Below the pieces are notes generated by a model. The model saw nothing but the letters and a program-made list of their open reading frames with translations, was not told the DNA's origin and did not search any database. From positions 1-37,852 of the forward strand of contig SVSZ01000008.1 of NCBI GenBank assembly GCA_015064025.1: a DNA stretch of 37,852 nucleotides, given 5' to 3'. Shown here one piece after another: positions 26,430 to 34,186 of this stretch; within the stretch, counting starts at the first letter, position 1, and each line of letters begins with the position of its first letter. The translations under genes and the position numbers were made by a program. Source of the DNA: Oscillospiraceae bacterium. GTDB taxonomy: Bacteria; Bacillota; Clostridia; Oscillospirales; CAG-272.

Positions 26430-26894
26430 ATGGAAAACGAATCTTCTATCAAGGAGTTAATCCGCAATTCTTTAGAGCAGGTACGTACGATCATTGATGC
26501 CGACACGATCGTCGGAAAGCAGATCATCACCCCCTCCGGCGTTGTTATCATCCCGATCTCCAAGGTCTCCATGGGCTTTGCGTCGGGAGGTCTTGACCTT
26601 CCCTCCAAATCCCCCGACAGAGCAAAGAGCTTTGGCGGTGGCGGTGGAACAGGCATTACTGTCTCCCCCATCGGATTTCTGACCGTGTCCCCCACGGGTG
26701 AGGTCGATCTGATCCCTATGGTCTCCGAGGGTCCCGGTCCTTTGGATAAGCTTGCAGATCTGATCAGCAGCGCTCCCTCCATGATCAATCGCGTGAAGGA
26801 CTTCTTCGCAAAGGATGAGGAGGAGGAATCCGTAGATCTTACCGAGGAAGCAGAGCGCCTTGCAAAGGACGCTGAAAAGGAAATCGCAAAATAA
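26430..26894 (+). CDS. ytfJ: Sporulation protein YtfJ (GerW family)
   Basis: 154 residues with the GerW/YtfJ signature: DTIVGKQIITPSGVVIIPISKVSMGF, a glycine-rich stretch FGGGGGTG, then PIGFLTVSPTGEVDLIPM. In Bacillus, GerW proteins are forespore products needed for normal germination; here that role is inferred by family. The C-terminal 40 residues are acidic and helical. The ORF track start at 26412 is replaced by ATG 26430, which has AAAGGA nine bases upstream. It follows the DUF2953 gene by 27 bases. Confidence 0.88.
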   Translation: MENESSIKELIRNSLEQVRTIIDADTIVGKQIITPSGVVIIPISKVSMGFASGGLDLPSKSPDRAKSFGGGGGTGITVSPIGFLTVSPTGEVDLIPMVSEGPGPLDKLADLISSAPSMINRVKDFFAKDEEEESVDLTEEAERLAKDAEKEIAK

Positions 26895-26926
26895 TTCTCC
26901 CTTTGTCGAAAACGGCATAAACCCCA

Positions 26927-26969
26927 CTCCGGGAAAATATACATTTGTAAGAATGTGCTTTTCCCGGAG
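26927..26969 (+). promoter_or_regulatory. Hairpin covering the dacF ribosome binding site
   Basis: CTCCGGGAAAA (26927-26937) and TTTTCCCGGAG (26959-26969) are perfect 11-bp inverted repeats, with an inner 5-bp stem ACATT/AATGT. The 3' arm contains GGAG of the GGAGGG Shine-Dalgarno sequence (26966-26971) of dacF. No U-run follows, so it is not a usual terminator. It starts 33 bases after the ytfJ stop. Confidence 0.75.
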
Positions 26970-26978
26970 GGTATTATT

Positions 26979-28139
26979 ATGTCAAAAATCAAAAAGTCGA
27001 TCCTCTTTCTTCTCTGTCTTTGCCTACTGCTTCCGTCCCTGTGCCCTACAACGCATGCAACAGACGCCACCTCTTCCCTTTCCGTATCTGCGCAAAGCGC
27101 GATCCTGATCGAGGCGGAGAGTGGGAAGGTCATATATGAAAAGGAAGCAAATCGCGCACTCCCCATGGCAAGCACGACAAAGATCATGACGGCACTGGTC
27201 GCGCTTGAGGAGATGTCCCCCGACACTCTCGTTACAGTGGACGGTGCGGCAGTGGGCACGGAGGGATCCTCCGTGTACCTCATCGAGGGCGAGCAGCTCA
27301 CCCTCGCGCAATTGCTCTATGCTCTGCTTCTGGAATCCGCCAATGATGCCGCCGTCGCGATCGCCATCGCGGTTGCGGGAAGCGTGGAGGAATTCGCAGC
27401 CTTGATGAACGAGCGTGCAAAAGCACTGGGACTGACCGACACCCATTTTACAAACCCACACGGGCTTGACCACGAGGAGCACTATACCACCGCACACGAG
27501 CTTGCGATCATCGCCCGCGAGGCACTCTCGAACGAGCTTTTTTGCACCATCGTTTCCACAAGGAAAACGACGATTCCACACGCAGGCGAGGAGGGCGTGC
27601 GCCTTCTTGTCAACCATAACAAGCTCCTTCGCCTCTACGAGGGCTGCATCGGTGTGAAAACAGGCTATACACAGCGCAGCGGAAGATGTCTTGTCTCTGC
27701 CGCCGAGCGGGACGGTGTGCGTCTGATCGCGGTAACGATCAACGCGTCAAGCGATTGGGACGATCACACCCGCATGCTGGATCACGGCTTTTCCCTTTTT
27801 CGATCCGTAACGCTTTGCAAGTCAGATGAGCTTCTCTACCCGCTCCCCGTTGTCGGAGGCACAGATGCTTACGTCATGCTCGGAAACCGCGAGACCGTGA
27901 CCGCAACACTGCCGAAGAGTGCCACAGAGATCGAAACCCGTATTGAGTGCCGACGCTTTGAATACGCGCAGATCTCGGAGGGAGAAACGTACGGAAAAGC
28001 GGTCTTTCTTTCCGACACAGACGGAGACGGACGAAAGGAAACGGTTGGGGAATGTCCCCTTACGGCACTTTATACCGTATCCAAAAAAGCACACAAAAAC
28101 AAATTTTGGGCATGGCTCACAGGTCTTTTTTCCAACTGA
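26979..28139 (+). CDS. dacF: D-alanyl-D-alanine carboxypeptidase (S11 family, DacF-like)
   Basis: A penicillin-binding protein that trims the terminal D-Ala from peptidoglycan stem peptides outside the membrane. From ATG 26979 it has 386 residues. It has a signal peptide of about 27 residues ending THA, SxxK as MASTTKIM (Ser65, Lys68), SAN in LLESANDAAVAI (120-122) and KTG in IGVKTGYT (227-229). A beta-rich C-terminal domain follows, ending in KNKFWAWLTGLF, which could be an amphipathic membrane anchor. The GTG at 26955 given in the track is rejected because GGAGGG lies seven bases before ATG 26979. The position after ytfJ suggests a role in spore cortex or forespore wall, but a vegetative role is possible. 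Confidence 0.93.
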   Translation: MSKIKKSILFLLCLCLLLPSLCPTTHATDATSSLSVSAQSAILIEAESGKVIYEKEANRALPMASTTKIMTALVALEEMSPDTLVTVDGAAVGTEGSSVYLIEGEQLTLAQLLYALLLESANDAAVAIAIAVAGSVEEFAALMNERAKALGLTDTHFTNPHGLDHEEHYTTAHELAIIAREALSNELFCTIVSTRKTTIPHAGEEGVRLLVNHNKLLRLYEGCIGVKTGYTQRSGRCLVSAAERDGVRLIAVTINASSDWDDHTRMLDHGFSLFRSVTLCKSDELLYPLPVVGGTDAYVMLGNRETVTATLPKSATEIETRIECRRFEYAQISEGETYGKAVFLSDTDGDGRKETVGECPLTALYTVSKKAHKNKFWAWLTGLFSN

Positions 28140-28167
28140 GTGCCCTTCAAAAAGCTAAGGAGACGCT

Positions 28168-28878
28168 ATGCGCCTGCAAAAATTCTTCTCGGATTGCGGT
28201 GTTCTCTCCCGCAGAGCGGCAGAGGATGAGATCGCCAAGGGAAACGTCAGAGTCAACGGCGAGGTTGCCCGTGTCGGTGACTCCGTAGACCCCGAAACAG
28301 ACGTTGTGGAATACAAAGGAAAGCGCATTCTGCCACGTGCACAAGCCCCTCATCGCTATATCCTGCTCAACAAACCGCGCGGATACGTCACCACCGTCAA
28401 GGATGAAAAAGGACGGCGGACGGTAATCGATCTTGTACGCGGCGTGGGTACACGCATCTATCCCGTGGGGCGCCTTGACATGGATTCGGAGGGGATGCTC
28501 CTTCTGACCGATGACGGAGAACTGACCAATCTTCTGACGCATCCGCGCCATGAGATCCCGAAAATATATCACGTAACACTATCCTCGCTCCCGACGGATT
28601 TGCAGCTTGCGGCGCTTGCCTCCCCCATGACGCTTGACGGCTACGTGCTTCAACCCGTAACGGTAAGACAGCTCTCGCCCGACACGCTCGAGATGCATCT
28701 TTACGAGGGGAGAAACCGCCAGATACGCCGCATGTGTGAGGCTGTCGGGCTTCGCGTAAAGCTCTTACGCCGCGTTGCCATCGGAGACTTGACGCTCGGC
28801 GAGCTTCCCACGGGAAAATGGCGGGAGTTGACCGAGACTGAGGTGGAATATCTGAAAAATCCCACAAGGAAAGGATGA
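28168..28878 (+). CDS. rluB: Pseudouridine synthase, RluB/RsuA family
   Basis: A 236-residue enzyme isomerizing a uridine in rRNA, probably 23S. An S4 RNA-binding domain covers residues 1-60 (MRLQKFFSDCGVLSRRAAED). The catalytic domain has YILLNKPRGYVTT, the catalytic Asp in YPVGRLDMDSEG, LTHPRHEIPKIYHV, and LYEGRNRQIRRMCEAVG. Pairing with dacF/scpAB resembles the Bacillus scpAB-dacB-spm-rluB neighbourhood, which favours RluB over RsuA. AAGGAG precedes the ATG. Confidence 0.9.
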   Translation: MRLQKFFSDCGVLSRRAAEDEIAKGNVRVNGEVARVGDSVDPETDVVEYKGKRILPRAQAPHRYILLNKPRGYVTTVKDEKGRRTVIDLVRGVGTRIYPVGRLDMDSEGMLLLTDDGELTNLLTHPRHEIPKIYHVTLSSLPTDLQLAALASPMTLDGYVLQPVTVRQLSPDTLEMHLYEGRNRQIRRMCEAVGLRVKLLRRVAIGDLTLGELPTGKWRELTETEVEYLKNPTRKG

Positions 28879-28884
28879 ATCATT

Positions 28885-29274
28885 ATGCTGGAAGTATTAC
28901 CGATTCAAAGTAAGGAAGAGCAGGAAGCGCTCTGCGCACGCTGCGGGATCACGTATCACAAGGAGCTCCTTGCTTACCGCGCAACGGTTGACGGTGAATT
29001 ACGGGGCATTTGCCAGTTTACAATGGACTCGGAGGGAGGACGTATCGTTGACTATGCACACGCTCCCGATGCGTATGAATTTGAGCCGATGTTCGTCATG
29101 GGACGCGCCGCGCTTAACTTCATCGATCTTTGCGGCGTGCACCGTGCTTTCTTTGACGCAAGCTATGACAACGAGACTCTGATCCGCGCGATCGGATTTT
29201 CTAAAAATGCGTCGGGCAGGTACGAGGTCGATCTGACAAACTTCTTCAACGAGCCCTGCAAGCACTCCCATTAA
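28885..29274 (+). CDS. Small GNAT-like protein of unknown function
   Basis: 129 residues. LAYRATVDGELRGICQF and a following segment FEPMFVMGRAALNFIDLCG resemble the central strands and helix of a GCN5-related acetyltransferase. The C-terminal ETLIRAIGFSKNASGRYEVD resembles the GF-containing last strands. The acetyl-CoA loop (Q/RxxGxG/A) is not evident, so it may be a degenerate or unusually short member. AAAGGATG lies before the ATG. It is six bases after rluB and ends the operon. Confidence 0.6.
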   Translation: MLEVLPIQSKEEQEALCARCGITYHKELLAYRATVDGELRGICQFTMDSEGGRIVDYAHAPDAYEFEPMFVMGRAALNFIDLCGVHRAFFDASYDNETLIRAIGFSKNASGRYEVDLTNFFNEPCKHSH

Positions 29275-29320
29275 ACGCTTTCATGCGTCAAAAAAAGCCT
29301 TTTCATGTATAGAAAAAATC

Positions 29321-29366
29321 AGATCCCGACGAGCCCTGTCGCACGTTGGGATCTTTTGTTTTTATC
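29321..29366 (+). terminator. Terminator of the lon-rluB operon
   Basis: AGATCCCGACG pairs with CGTTGGGATCT (one G-U pair), followed by TTTGTTTTTAT. It lies 46 bases after the GNAT-like gene stop. Confidence 0.85.
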
Positions 29367-29477
29367 TTCGCGACACAGCCCTTGAAATGATTCCCAATCT
29401 CCTTAAATTTCACCAATTTGGCAATTTTTACCAGTTTTTATTCCAAAACTTTGGGGATTATTTCTTCCTCATTAGAC

Positions 29478-29506
29478 TTGCAAAAACTTCCAAAATATGG
29501 TAAAAT
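29478..29506 (+). promoter_or_regulatory. spo0A promoter
   Basis: TTGCAA (29478-29483) and TAAAAT (29501-29506) with a 17-bp spacer. An imperfect inverted repeat, CCAAAATATGGTA (29490-29502) with TACCATATTGG (29527-29537), brackets the expected start site and reaches into the ribosome site. No clear 0A box (TGTCGAA) was seen. Confidence 0.7.
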
Positions 29507-29551
29507 ATTCCTGCAAAGAAAAATGCTACCATATTGGAGGATATGTGCTTT

Positions 29552-30334
29552 ATGGAATACACAACCAAAATACTCATTGCAGACGAAAGCTCCGCCAGCC
29601 GTTTACAGATCCGCGAAGGGTTGCTCCACGCAGGCTTTCACAGTGTAGAGGAGGCGTCAAACGGCGAAGAGGCGCTTATGAAAATGTCTGCCTCGCATCC
29701 CGACATCGTGATCCTTGACGTATGGCTCTCAAAGCTCGACGGGATCGGTGTTTTGCGACAGGCGAAAAACACCGATTGGGGTCATGATAAAATGCCCTCT
29801 TTCATTATCGTTTCCGGCGTTTCAAATCAGAGCATCTTCATTCAAGCGAGCGAGGCGGGCGCTGAATTGTGCTTACCCAAGCCGGTGAATATCACAAGCC
29901 TTGCCGAACACATTCAAAGCATCGCGACGCATCGCCGCAGCGCGATTCCCGCCACCGCCATGCAAGACGTGGAAAAAGGTCCCGATATCGAATCTCAGGT
30001 CACGCAGATCATTCACCAGATCGGTGTTCCCGCGCACATCAAGGGGTATCAGTATCTGCGCACGGCGATCCTTCTGACCATCAAGGATTCCGACATCATC
30101 AATTCTGTCACCAAGGTCCTCTACCCCTCCGTCGCAAAGAAATACGCGACGACCACCAGCCGCGTTGAGCGTGCCATCCGCCACGCGATCGAGGTGGCAT
30201 GGGACAGAGGCGACGTGGATACGCTCAACTCCTATTTCGGCTACACCATTCAAAACAACAGAGGCAAGCCGACCAATAGCGAGTTTATCGCGATGATCGC
30301 AGATAATTTGAGACTCAAGTATAAGCTATATTAA
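29552..30334 (+). CDS. spo0A: Sporulation master regulator Spo0A
   Basis: A 260-residue response regulator that, when phosphorylated, commits the cell to sporulation. Residues 5-125 are a receiver domain: acidic pocket ADES (Asp11, Glu12), phospho-acceptor Asp56 in [13 protein letters not shown], Ser88 and Lys110 in CLPKPVN. Residues 147-258 are the Spo0A DNA-binding domain, strongly conserved: [27 protein letters not shown] and [14 protein letters not shown]. The receiver is more divergent; the usual MP after the Asp is replaced (WLSKL). Start: GGAGG is only two bases from ATG 29543 but 11 from ATG 29552, so the latter is chosen. The gene stands alone, not beside spoIVB as is often seen. Confidence 0.95.
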   Translation: MEYTTKILIADESSASRLQIREGLLHAGFHSVEEASNGEEALMKMSASHPDIVILDVWLSKLDGIGVLRQAKNTDWGHDKMPSFIIVSGVSNQSIFIQASEAGAELCLPKPVNITSLAEHIQSIATHRRSAIPATAMQDVEKGPDIESQVTQIIHQIGVPAHIKGYQYLRTAILLTIKDSDIINSVTKVLYPSVAKKYATTTSRVERAIRHAIEVAWDRGDVDTLNSYFGYTIQNNRGKPTNSEFIAMIADNLRLKYKLY

Positions 30335-30347
30335 GTGCCCCATTTTG

Positions 30348-30376
30348 TTTTGTTCAAAAAGAACAAAAACTTTTTA
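30348..30376 (+). terminator. Probable spo0A terminator
   Basis: TTTTGTTC and GAACAAAA form an 8-bp, AT-rich stem with an AAAAA loop, followed by ACTTTTTATT. It lies 13 bases after the spo0A stop. The stem is weak. Confidence 0.55.
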
Positions 30377-30407
30377 TTATTTAATGATAAAAAAGTCAAA
30401 AAAGGAC

Positions 30408-30436
30408 TTTACAAATAAAATAAAATGTGGTATAAT
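30408..30436 (+). promoter_or_regulatory. rpsO promoter
   Basis: TTTACA (30408-30413) and a perfect TATAAT (30431-30436) with 17-bp spacing. It gives a leader of about 100 bases. Confidence 0.82.
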
Positions 30437-30444
30437 ATCGTTGT

Positions 30445-30540
30445 ATGACGTGAACTCGGTTTTCGGACATAAGGCTGCTCTGTCAGCTATTCACCCACCG
30501 ATTGCTGAGTGAAACGCCAAATAAAAAGAAAGGTGAAAAA
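30445..30540 (+). ncRNA. Structured rpsO leader, probable S15 autoregulatory element
   Basis: The leader has several exact complementary segments: TCGGT (30456-30460) with ACCGA (30497-30501), GACA/TGTC closing an inner loop, and TTCAC (30490-30494), which can pair with GTGAA either at 30450-30454 or at 30509-30513. rpsO leaders in several bacteria fold into junctions bound by S15. The assignment to that class is inference; no covariance search was possible. Confidence 0.55.
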
Positions 30541-30544
30541 AACC

Positions 30545-30808
30545 ATGCAGAAAGACGAAAAGCTCGCTCTTATTGAGCAGTACGCAACTCACGAGGGAGA
30601 CACGGGTTCTCCCGAGGTTCAGATCGCGATCCTTTCCAACCGCATCAACAACCTGACCGAGCACCTCAAGTCCAACAAGAAGGACTTCCACAGCCGCCGC
30701 GGTCTTCAGAAGATGATCGGTCACAGAAGAAACCTTCTGAACTATCTGCAGAAGACTGATATCGAGCGTTACCGCGCGATCGTCAGCAAGCTCGGATTGA
30801 GAAAGTAA
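30545..30808 (+). CDS. rpsO: 30S ribosomal protein S15
   Basis: 87 residues from ATG 30545, starting [20 protein letters not shown]. The family core is [44 protein letters not shown] and [16 protein letters not shown]15 binds the central domain of 16S rRNA early in 30S assembly. The 12 extra residues in the track version come from an upstream alternative start and are rejected: AAAGGTG precedes ATG 30545 and the family begins here. It is followed by a terminator and then pnp, the common rpsO-pnp order. Confidence 0.97.
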   Translation: MQKDEKLALIEQYATHEGDTGSPEVQIAILSNRINNLTEHLKSNKKDFHSRRGLQKMIGHRRNLLNYLQKTDIERYRAIVSKLGLRK

Positions 30809-30817
30809 AACAATCAT

Positions 30818-30872
30818 GGGAGTGAAGAGCAGCGGCAAATTGTCACTGCCCTCACTCCCTGTTTGTTTTCTT
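30818..30872 (+). terminator. Terminator between rpsO and pnp
   Basis: GGGAGTGA (30818-30825) pairs with TCACTCCC (30852-30859), with further inner pairing (GCAG/CTGC), followed by TGTTTGTTTTCTT. Because no clear promoter follows before pnp, some readthrough is likely. Confidence 0.8.
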
Positions 30873-30907
30873 CTCTCACAAGCATCAAAACTCATCTTAC
30901 GGGCGGA

Positions 30908-30998
30908 TTAGCAATTAACCATGCACCGGAGATCGGAGGTTTCCGATCCGTGGTTAAGTGCTAAACCTCCGTAGGAAAAAATAAAAAAATTACGGAGG
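30908..30998 (+). promoter_or_regulatory. pnp leader: long hairpin plus alternative ribosome-site pairing
   Basis: A long interrupted hairpin spans 30908-30964 (TTAGCA/TGCTAA, TTAACCA/TGGTTAA, ATCGGA/TCCGAT with a GGTT loop). Downstream, CCTCCGTA (30966-30973) is a perfect complement of TACGGAGG (30991-30998), which contains the pnp Shine-Dalgarno sequence. The same segment, AAACCTCCG (30963-30971), is also a perfect 9-base complement of CGGAGGTTT (30934-30942) in the tip of the long hairpin. The pairings exclude each other, so the leader can be drawn as an on/off switch. Confidence 0.7.
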
Positions 30999-31007
30999 AA
31001 CAAAAAA

Positions 31008-33128
31008 ATGAACATCACCAAAAGTGAACCGATGAACTTCAAGAACTACAAGGTGTTCAAGTACACCTATGCAGGCAGACCTTTGGTCATCGAAACAGGT
31101 AAGATGGCAGGACTGGCAAACGGCTCTGTTCTCTGCCGCTACGGCGACACTGCAGTGCTCTGCTGCGCAACCGCATCCGAAAAGCCCCGTGACGGAATCG
31201 ACTTCCTTCCCCTCTCCGTTGACTTTGACGAGAGAATGTATGCGGCAGGTAAGATCCCCGGCGGATATCTCAAGCGCGAAGGAAAGCCGAGTGAGAAGGC
31301 AGTGCTCACCTCCCGTGTCATCGACCGCCCCATCCGTCCCCTTTTCCCGAAGGATCTGAGAAACGACGTGGCGCTCACGCTCGTTGTTATGTCCGTTGAT
31401 CCCGACTGTTCTCCCGAGATCACCGCAATGATCGGTGCTTCCACTGCTCTTGCAATCTCCGACATTCCGTGGAACGGCCCCATCGGCGGCGCTTTCATGG
31501 GCTTGGTCGACGGCAAGATCGTCCTCAACCCCACCGCTGAGGAGCAGAAGAAGAGCGATCTCCAGCTCACCGTTGCAGCTTCCATGAAGAAGGTCGTTAT
31601 GATCGAGGCGGGAGCTAACGAGGTTGACGACGATACCATGTATGAGGCGATCATGAAGGCACATGAGGAGATCAAGGATCTTCTCGGCTTCATTAACGGC
31701 ATTGTTGACGAAATCGGTAAGAAGAAGTTCGACTACCCCTCCTGCGAGCTGGATCACGACATGTTTGACGAGATCTTCGCATTCTGCGAAAAGGACGTTA
31801 TGGAGGCACTTGACACCGACGATAAGAACGTAAGAGACGCAAAGATGGTTCCGATCAAGGACGCCGTTCTTGAGAAGTTCACCGAAAAGTATCCCGATCT
31901 CCCCACACAGATGGAGGAATTGATCTACAAGATCCAGAAGAAGATCGTACGCCGTTGGCTCCTTGTTGACAAGAAGCGCGTTGACGGACGTAGCATGGAC
32001 CAGATCAGACCCTTGGGCAGCGAGGTTGGCGTTCTTCCCCGCACCCACGGCTCCGGACTCTTTACCAGAGGTCAGACTCAGGTTCTTACCGTTGCAACTC
32101 TCGGCACTCTTTCCGAGGCGCAGATGCTGGACGGTATCGACAGCGAGACCTCCAAGAGATATATGCACCACTATAACATGCCCGGCTTCTCCACGGGTGA
32201 AGCAAAGCCTGTCAGAAGCCCCGGACGCCGCGAGATCGGTCACGGCGCGCTTGCAGAGCGTTCTCTCATCCCCGTGCTTCCCTCCGAGGAGGAATTCCCC
32301 TACGCGATCCGTCTGGTTTCCGACGTTGTTTCCTCCAACGGTTCTACCTCTCAGGGCTCCGTTTGCGGTTCAACGCTGGCGCTCATGGATGCAGGTGTTC
32401 CGATCAAGGCTCCCGTTGCGGGTATCTCCTGCGGTCTGATCACCGCTGAGGACGGCTCTTGGGATACCATGATCGACATTCAGGGTCTTGAGGACTTCTA
32501 CGGCGACATGGACTTCAAGGTTGCGGGTACTCACAAGGGTATCACCTCCATTCAGATGGACCTTAAGATCGACGGTCTGACCCCCGAGATCATCAAGAAG
32601 GCATTCGAAATGACGCATGCCGGCCGTGATTATATCATCGACGAGGTCATTCTCAAGGCAATTCCCGCGCCTCGTGCCGAGGTTTCCAAGTATGCTCCCA
32701 AGATGACCACCATGAAGATCGATCCCGACAAGATCCGCGAGGTCATCGGTAAGGGCGGCTCCGTCATTCAGAAGATCGTTGCCGATACGGGTGCTAAGGT
32801 CGATATCGAAGACGACGGCACCATTCGCATTGCTGCGATCAACGCAGAGCAGGCAGATGCCGCAAAGGCTTGCATCGACGCGATCGTATTCGAGCCCGAG
32901 GTTGGCGCTGTATACACGGGCACCGTTACGGGCATCAAGGAATTCGGTTGCTTCGTGGAATATGCTCCCGGTAAGGAAGGCATGGTTCACATTTCCAAGA
33001 TCGCGCCCCGCAGAATCGACAAGGTTGAGGACGTTCTCAAGCTTGGCGACGTTGTAAAGGTAAAATATATCGGACTTGATAAGAAGGGCCGTATGGACTT
33101 CTCCATCAAGGATGCGATCGAAGGCTGA
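31008..33128 (+). CDS. pnp: Polyribonucleotide nucleotidyltransferase (PNPase)
   Basis: A trimeric phosphorolytic 3'-5' exoribonuclease. The 706-residue protein has two RNase PH-like domains (first YAGRPLVIETGKMAGLANGS; second DGRSMDQIRPLGSEVGVLPRTHGSGLFTRGQTQ, with the catalytic-site SDVVSSNGSTSQGSVCG). These are followed by a KH domain (IREVIGKGGSVIQKI, about residues 570-620) and an S1 domain (GAVYTGTVTGIKEFGCFVEY, about 635-705). The family core starts around residue 9 (MNFKNYKVF). ATG 31008 is chosen because GGAGG lies nine bases upstream. Autogenous control through the leader is plausible, as known for PNPase in other bacteria. Confidence 0.97.
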   Translation: MNITKSEPMNFKNYKVFKYTYAGRPLVIETGKMAGLANGSVLCRYGDTAVLCCATASEKPRDGIDFLPLSVDFDERMYAAGKIPGGYLKREGKPSEKAVLTSRVIDRPIRPLFPKDLRNDVALTLVVMSVDPDCSPEITAMIGASTALAISDIPWNGPIGGAFMGLVDGKIVLNPTAEEQKKSDLQLTVAASMKKVVMIEAGANEVDDDTMYEAIMKAHEEIKDLLGFINGIVDEIGKKKFDYPSCELDHDMFDEIFAFCEKDVMEALDTDDKNVRDAKMVPIKDAVLEKFTEKYPDLPTQMEELIYKIQKKIVRRWLLVDKKRVDGRSMDQIRPLGSEVGVLPRTHGSGLFTRGQTQVLTVATLGTLSEAQMLDGIDSETSKRYMHHYNMPGFSTGEAKPVRSPGRREIGHGALAERSLIPVLPSEEEFPYAIRLVSDVVSSNGSTSQGSVCGSTLALMDAGVPIKAPVAGISCGLITAEDGSWDTMIDIQGLEDFYGDMDFKVAGTHKGITSIQMDLKIDGLTPEIIKKAFEMTHAGRDYIIDEVILKAIPAPRAEVSKYAPKMTTMKIDPDKIREVIGKGGSVIQKIVADTGAKVDIEDDGTIRIAAINAEQADAAKACIDAIVFEPEVGAVYTGTVTGIKEFGCFVEYAPGKEGMVHISKIAPRRIDKVEDVLKLGDVVKVKYIGLDKKGRMDFSIKDAIEG

Positions 33129-33161
33129 TCGGTCTTCACTATATGAAAGGAGACACGCAGC

Positions 33162-34136
33162 ATGGGAAAAAAGGCAACTCCTCCGCGCAGCTTTAATACG
33201 ATTCGGCAGAGTCAGTGCGAAAAGCGCACAAAGCGTGAACAGAAAAGACGCTTTGTCTTGCTCGCCATCTGCGCGGCTATCACTCTGATCGTCCTCACCT
33301 CCCTCATCCTTTTGGTCTGCTCTATCGTAGACGCGGTCGCCTCAAACGGTCCCGGAAGCCACAATCCTTCCGACGTGACCTATCAGGCATTCACCCAAGA
33401 GGAGGACGGGCTTGAACGCGGTCCCTTGATGTTGATCAATAAGGACAACAAATACTCCTTCCCTTCCAATGCAACCTCTGTATTGGTAGATATGAGGGAC
33501 GAGCTGGAATCCTCCGATGCGGACATCTACGGCTTCTCCTCTGCAACCAAGGATTATCTCTTCAACGAAACGGCATTGGAAGCCTTTAACAGCATGATGG
33601 AAAAGTACTATGAGGTGACTGAGGACGATACGCTTCTTGTAGACACCGCATACCGCTCGAAGAGCGACAGCAATCCGGGCTATTCGGATCACAACTCCGG
33701 CTATTGCATTGCCTTCACAGAGGCATTTACAAACAATGACGCCGCATCCTGGATCACCAAGAATTGTCACAAGTACGGCTTCATCGTCCGCTATCCCTCC
33801 GAAAAGGCAACCCTTACGGGAGTCGGCAAGCCCGAAACAACGTATGATTACGAGGAATGCTTCCGCTACGTAGGCATCGCTCACGCAACCTATATCAAGG
33901 AGAATGATCTTTGCCTCGAGGAGTACGTGGAAATGCTCGCCGAGGATCACGAATTCGACGGCGACCATCTCCAATTGACGGGAGCTGACGGGAACGATTA
34001 TTCTATCTATTACGTTCCCCTTTCCGATGATCCTGTCACGACGCTCAACGTTCCGAGCAACTTCTCCTACACGGTTTCGGGAGATAACCGCGAGGGCTTC
34101 ATCGTAACCGTTAACCTGAGTGACCCCATTGAATAA
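33162..34136 (+). CDS. Membrane-anchored VanY-like M15 protein with degenerate active site
   Basis: 324 residues: a basic N-terminus, one transmembrane helix (31-54), then an extracellular domain resembling D-Ala-D-Ala carboxypeptidases of family M15B. Recognisable parts are VDTAYRS near 160-166, SDHNSG at 175-180 and FRYVGIAHATYI at 234-245. In active enzymes the motif SxHxxGxAxD supplies a zinc His and Asp; here His177 is kept but the Asp position is Ala184. The EPWH motif before FRYVG, which supplies the catalytic Glu and zinc His, reads YEEC (Tyr230-Cys233). It is therefore probably not a normal zinc peptidase. A C-terminal beta-rich segment follows. AAAGGAG precedes the ATG, 33 bases after pnp. 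Confidence 0.72.
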   Translation: MGKKATPPRSFNTIRQSQCEKRTKREQKRRFVLLAICAAITLIVLTSLILLVCSIVDAVASNGPGSHNPSDVTYQAFTQEEDGLERGPLMLINKDNKYSFPSNATSVLVDMRDELESSDADIYGFSSATKDYLFNETALEAFNSMMEKYYEVTEDDTLLVDTAYRSKSDSNPGYSDHNSGYCIAFTEAFTNNDAASWITKNCHKYGFIVRYPSEKATLTGVGKPETTYDYEECFRYVGIAHATYIKENDLCLEEYVEMLAEDHEFDGDHLQLTGADGNDYSIYYVPLSDDPVTTLNVPSNFSYTVSGDNREGFIVTVNLSDPIE

Positions 34137-34186
34137 AGCTCCCCTGTTTGGCATATTCTATCTATAATGAAACGGAGGAAACAAAC

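Noticed and set aside
29275-29551. Hidden gene or RNA in the gap before spo0A
   Set aside because: Beyond the operon terminator and the spo0A promoter with its inverted repeat, only AT-rich sequence was seen.
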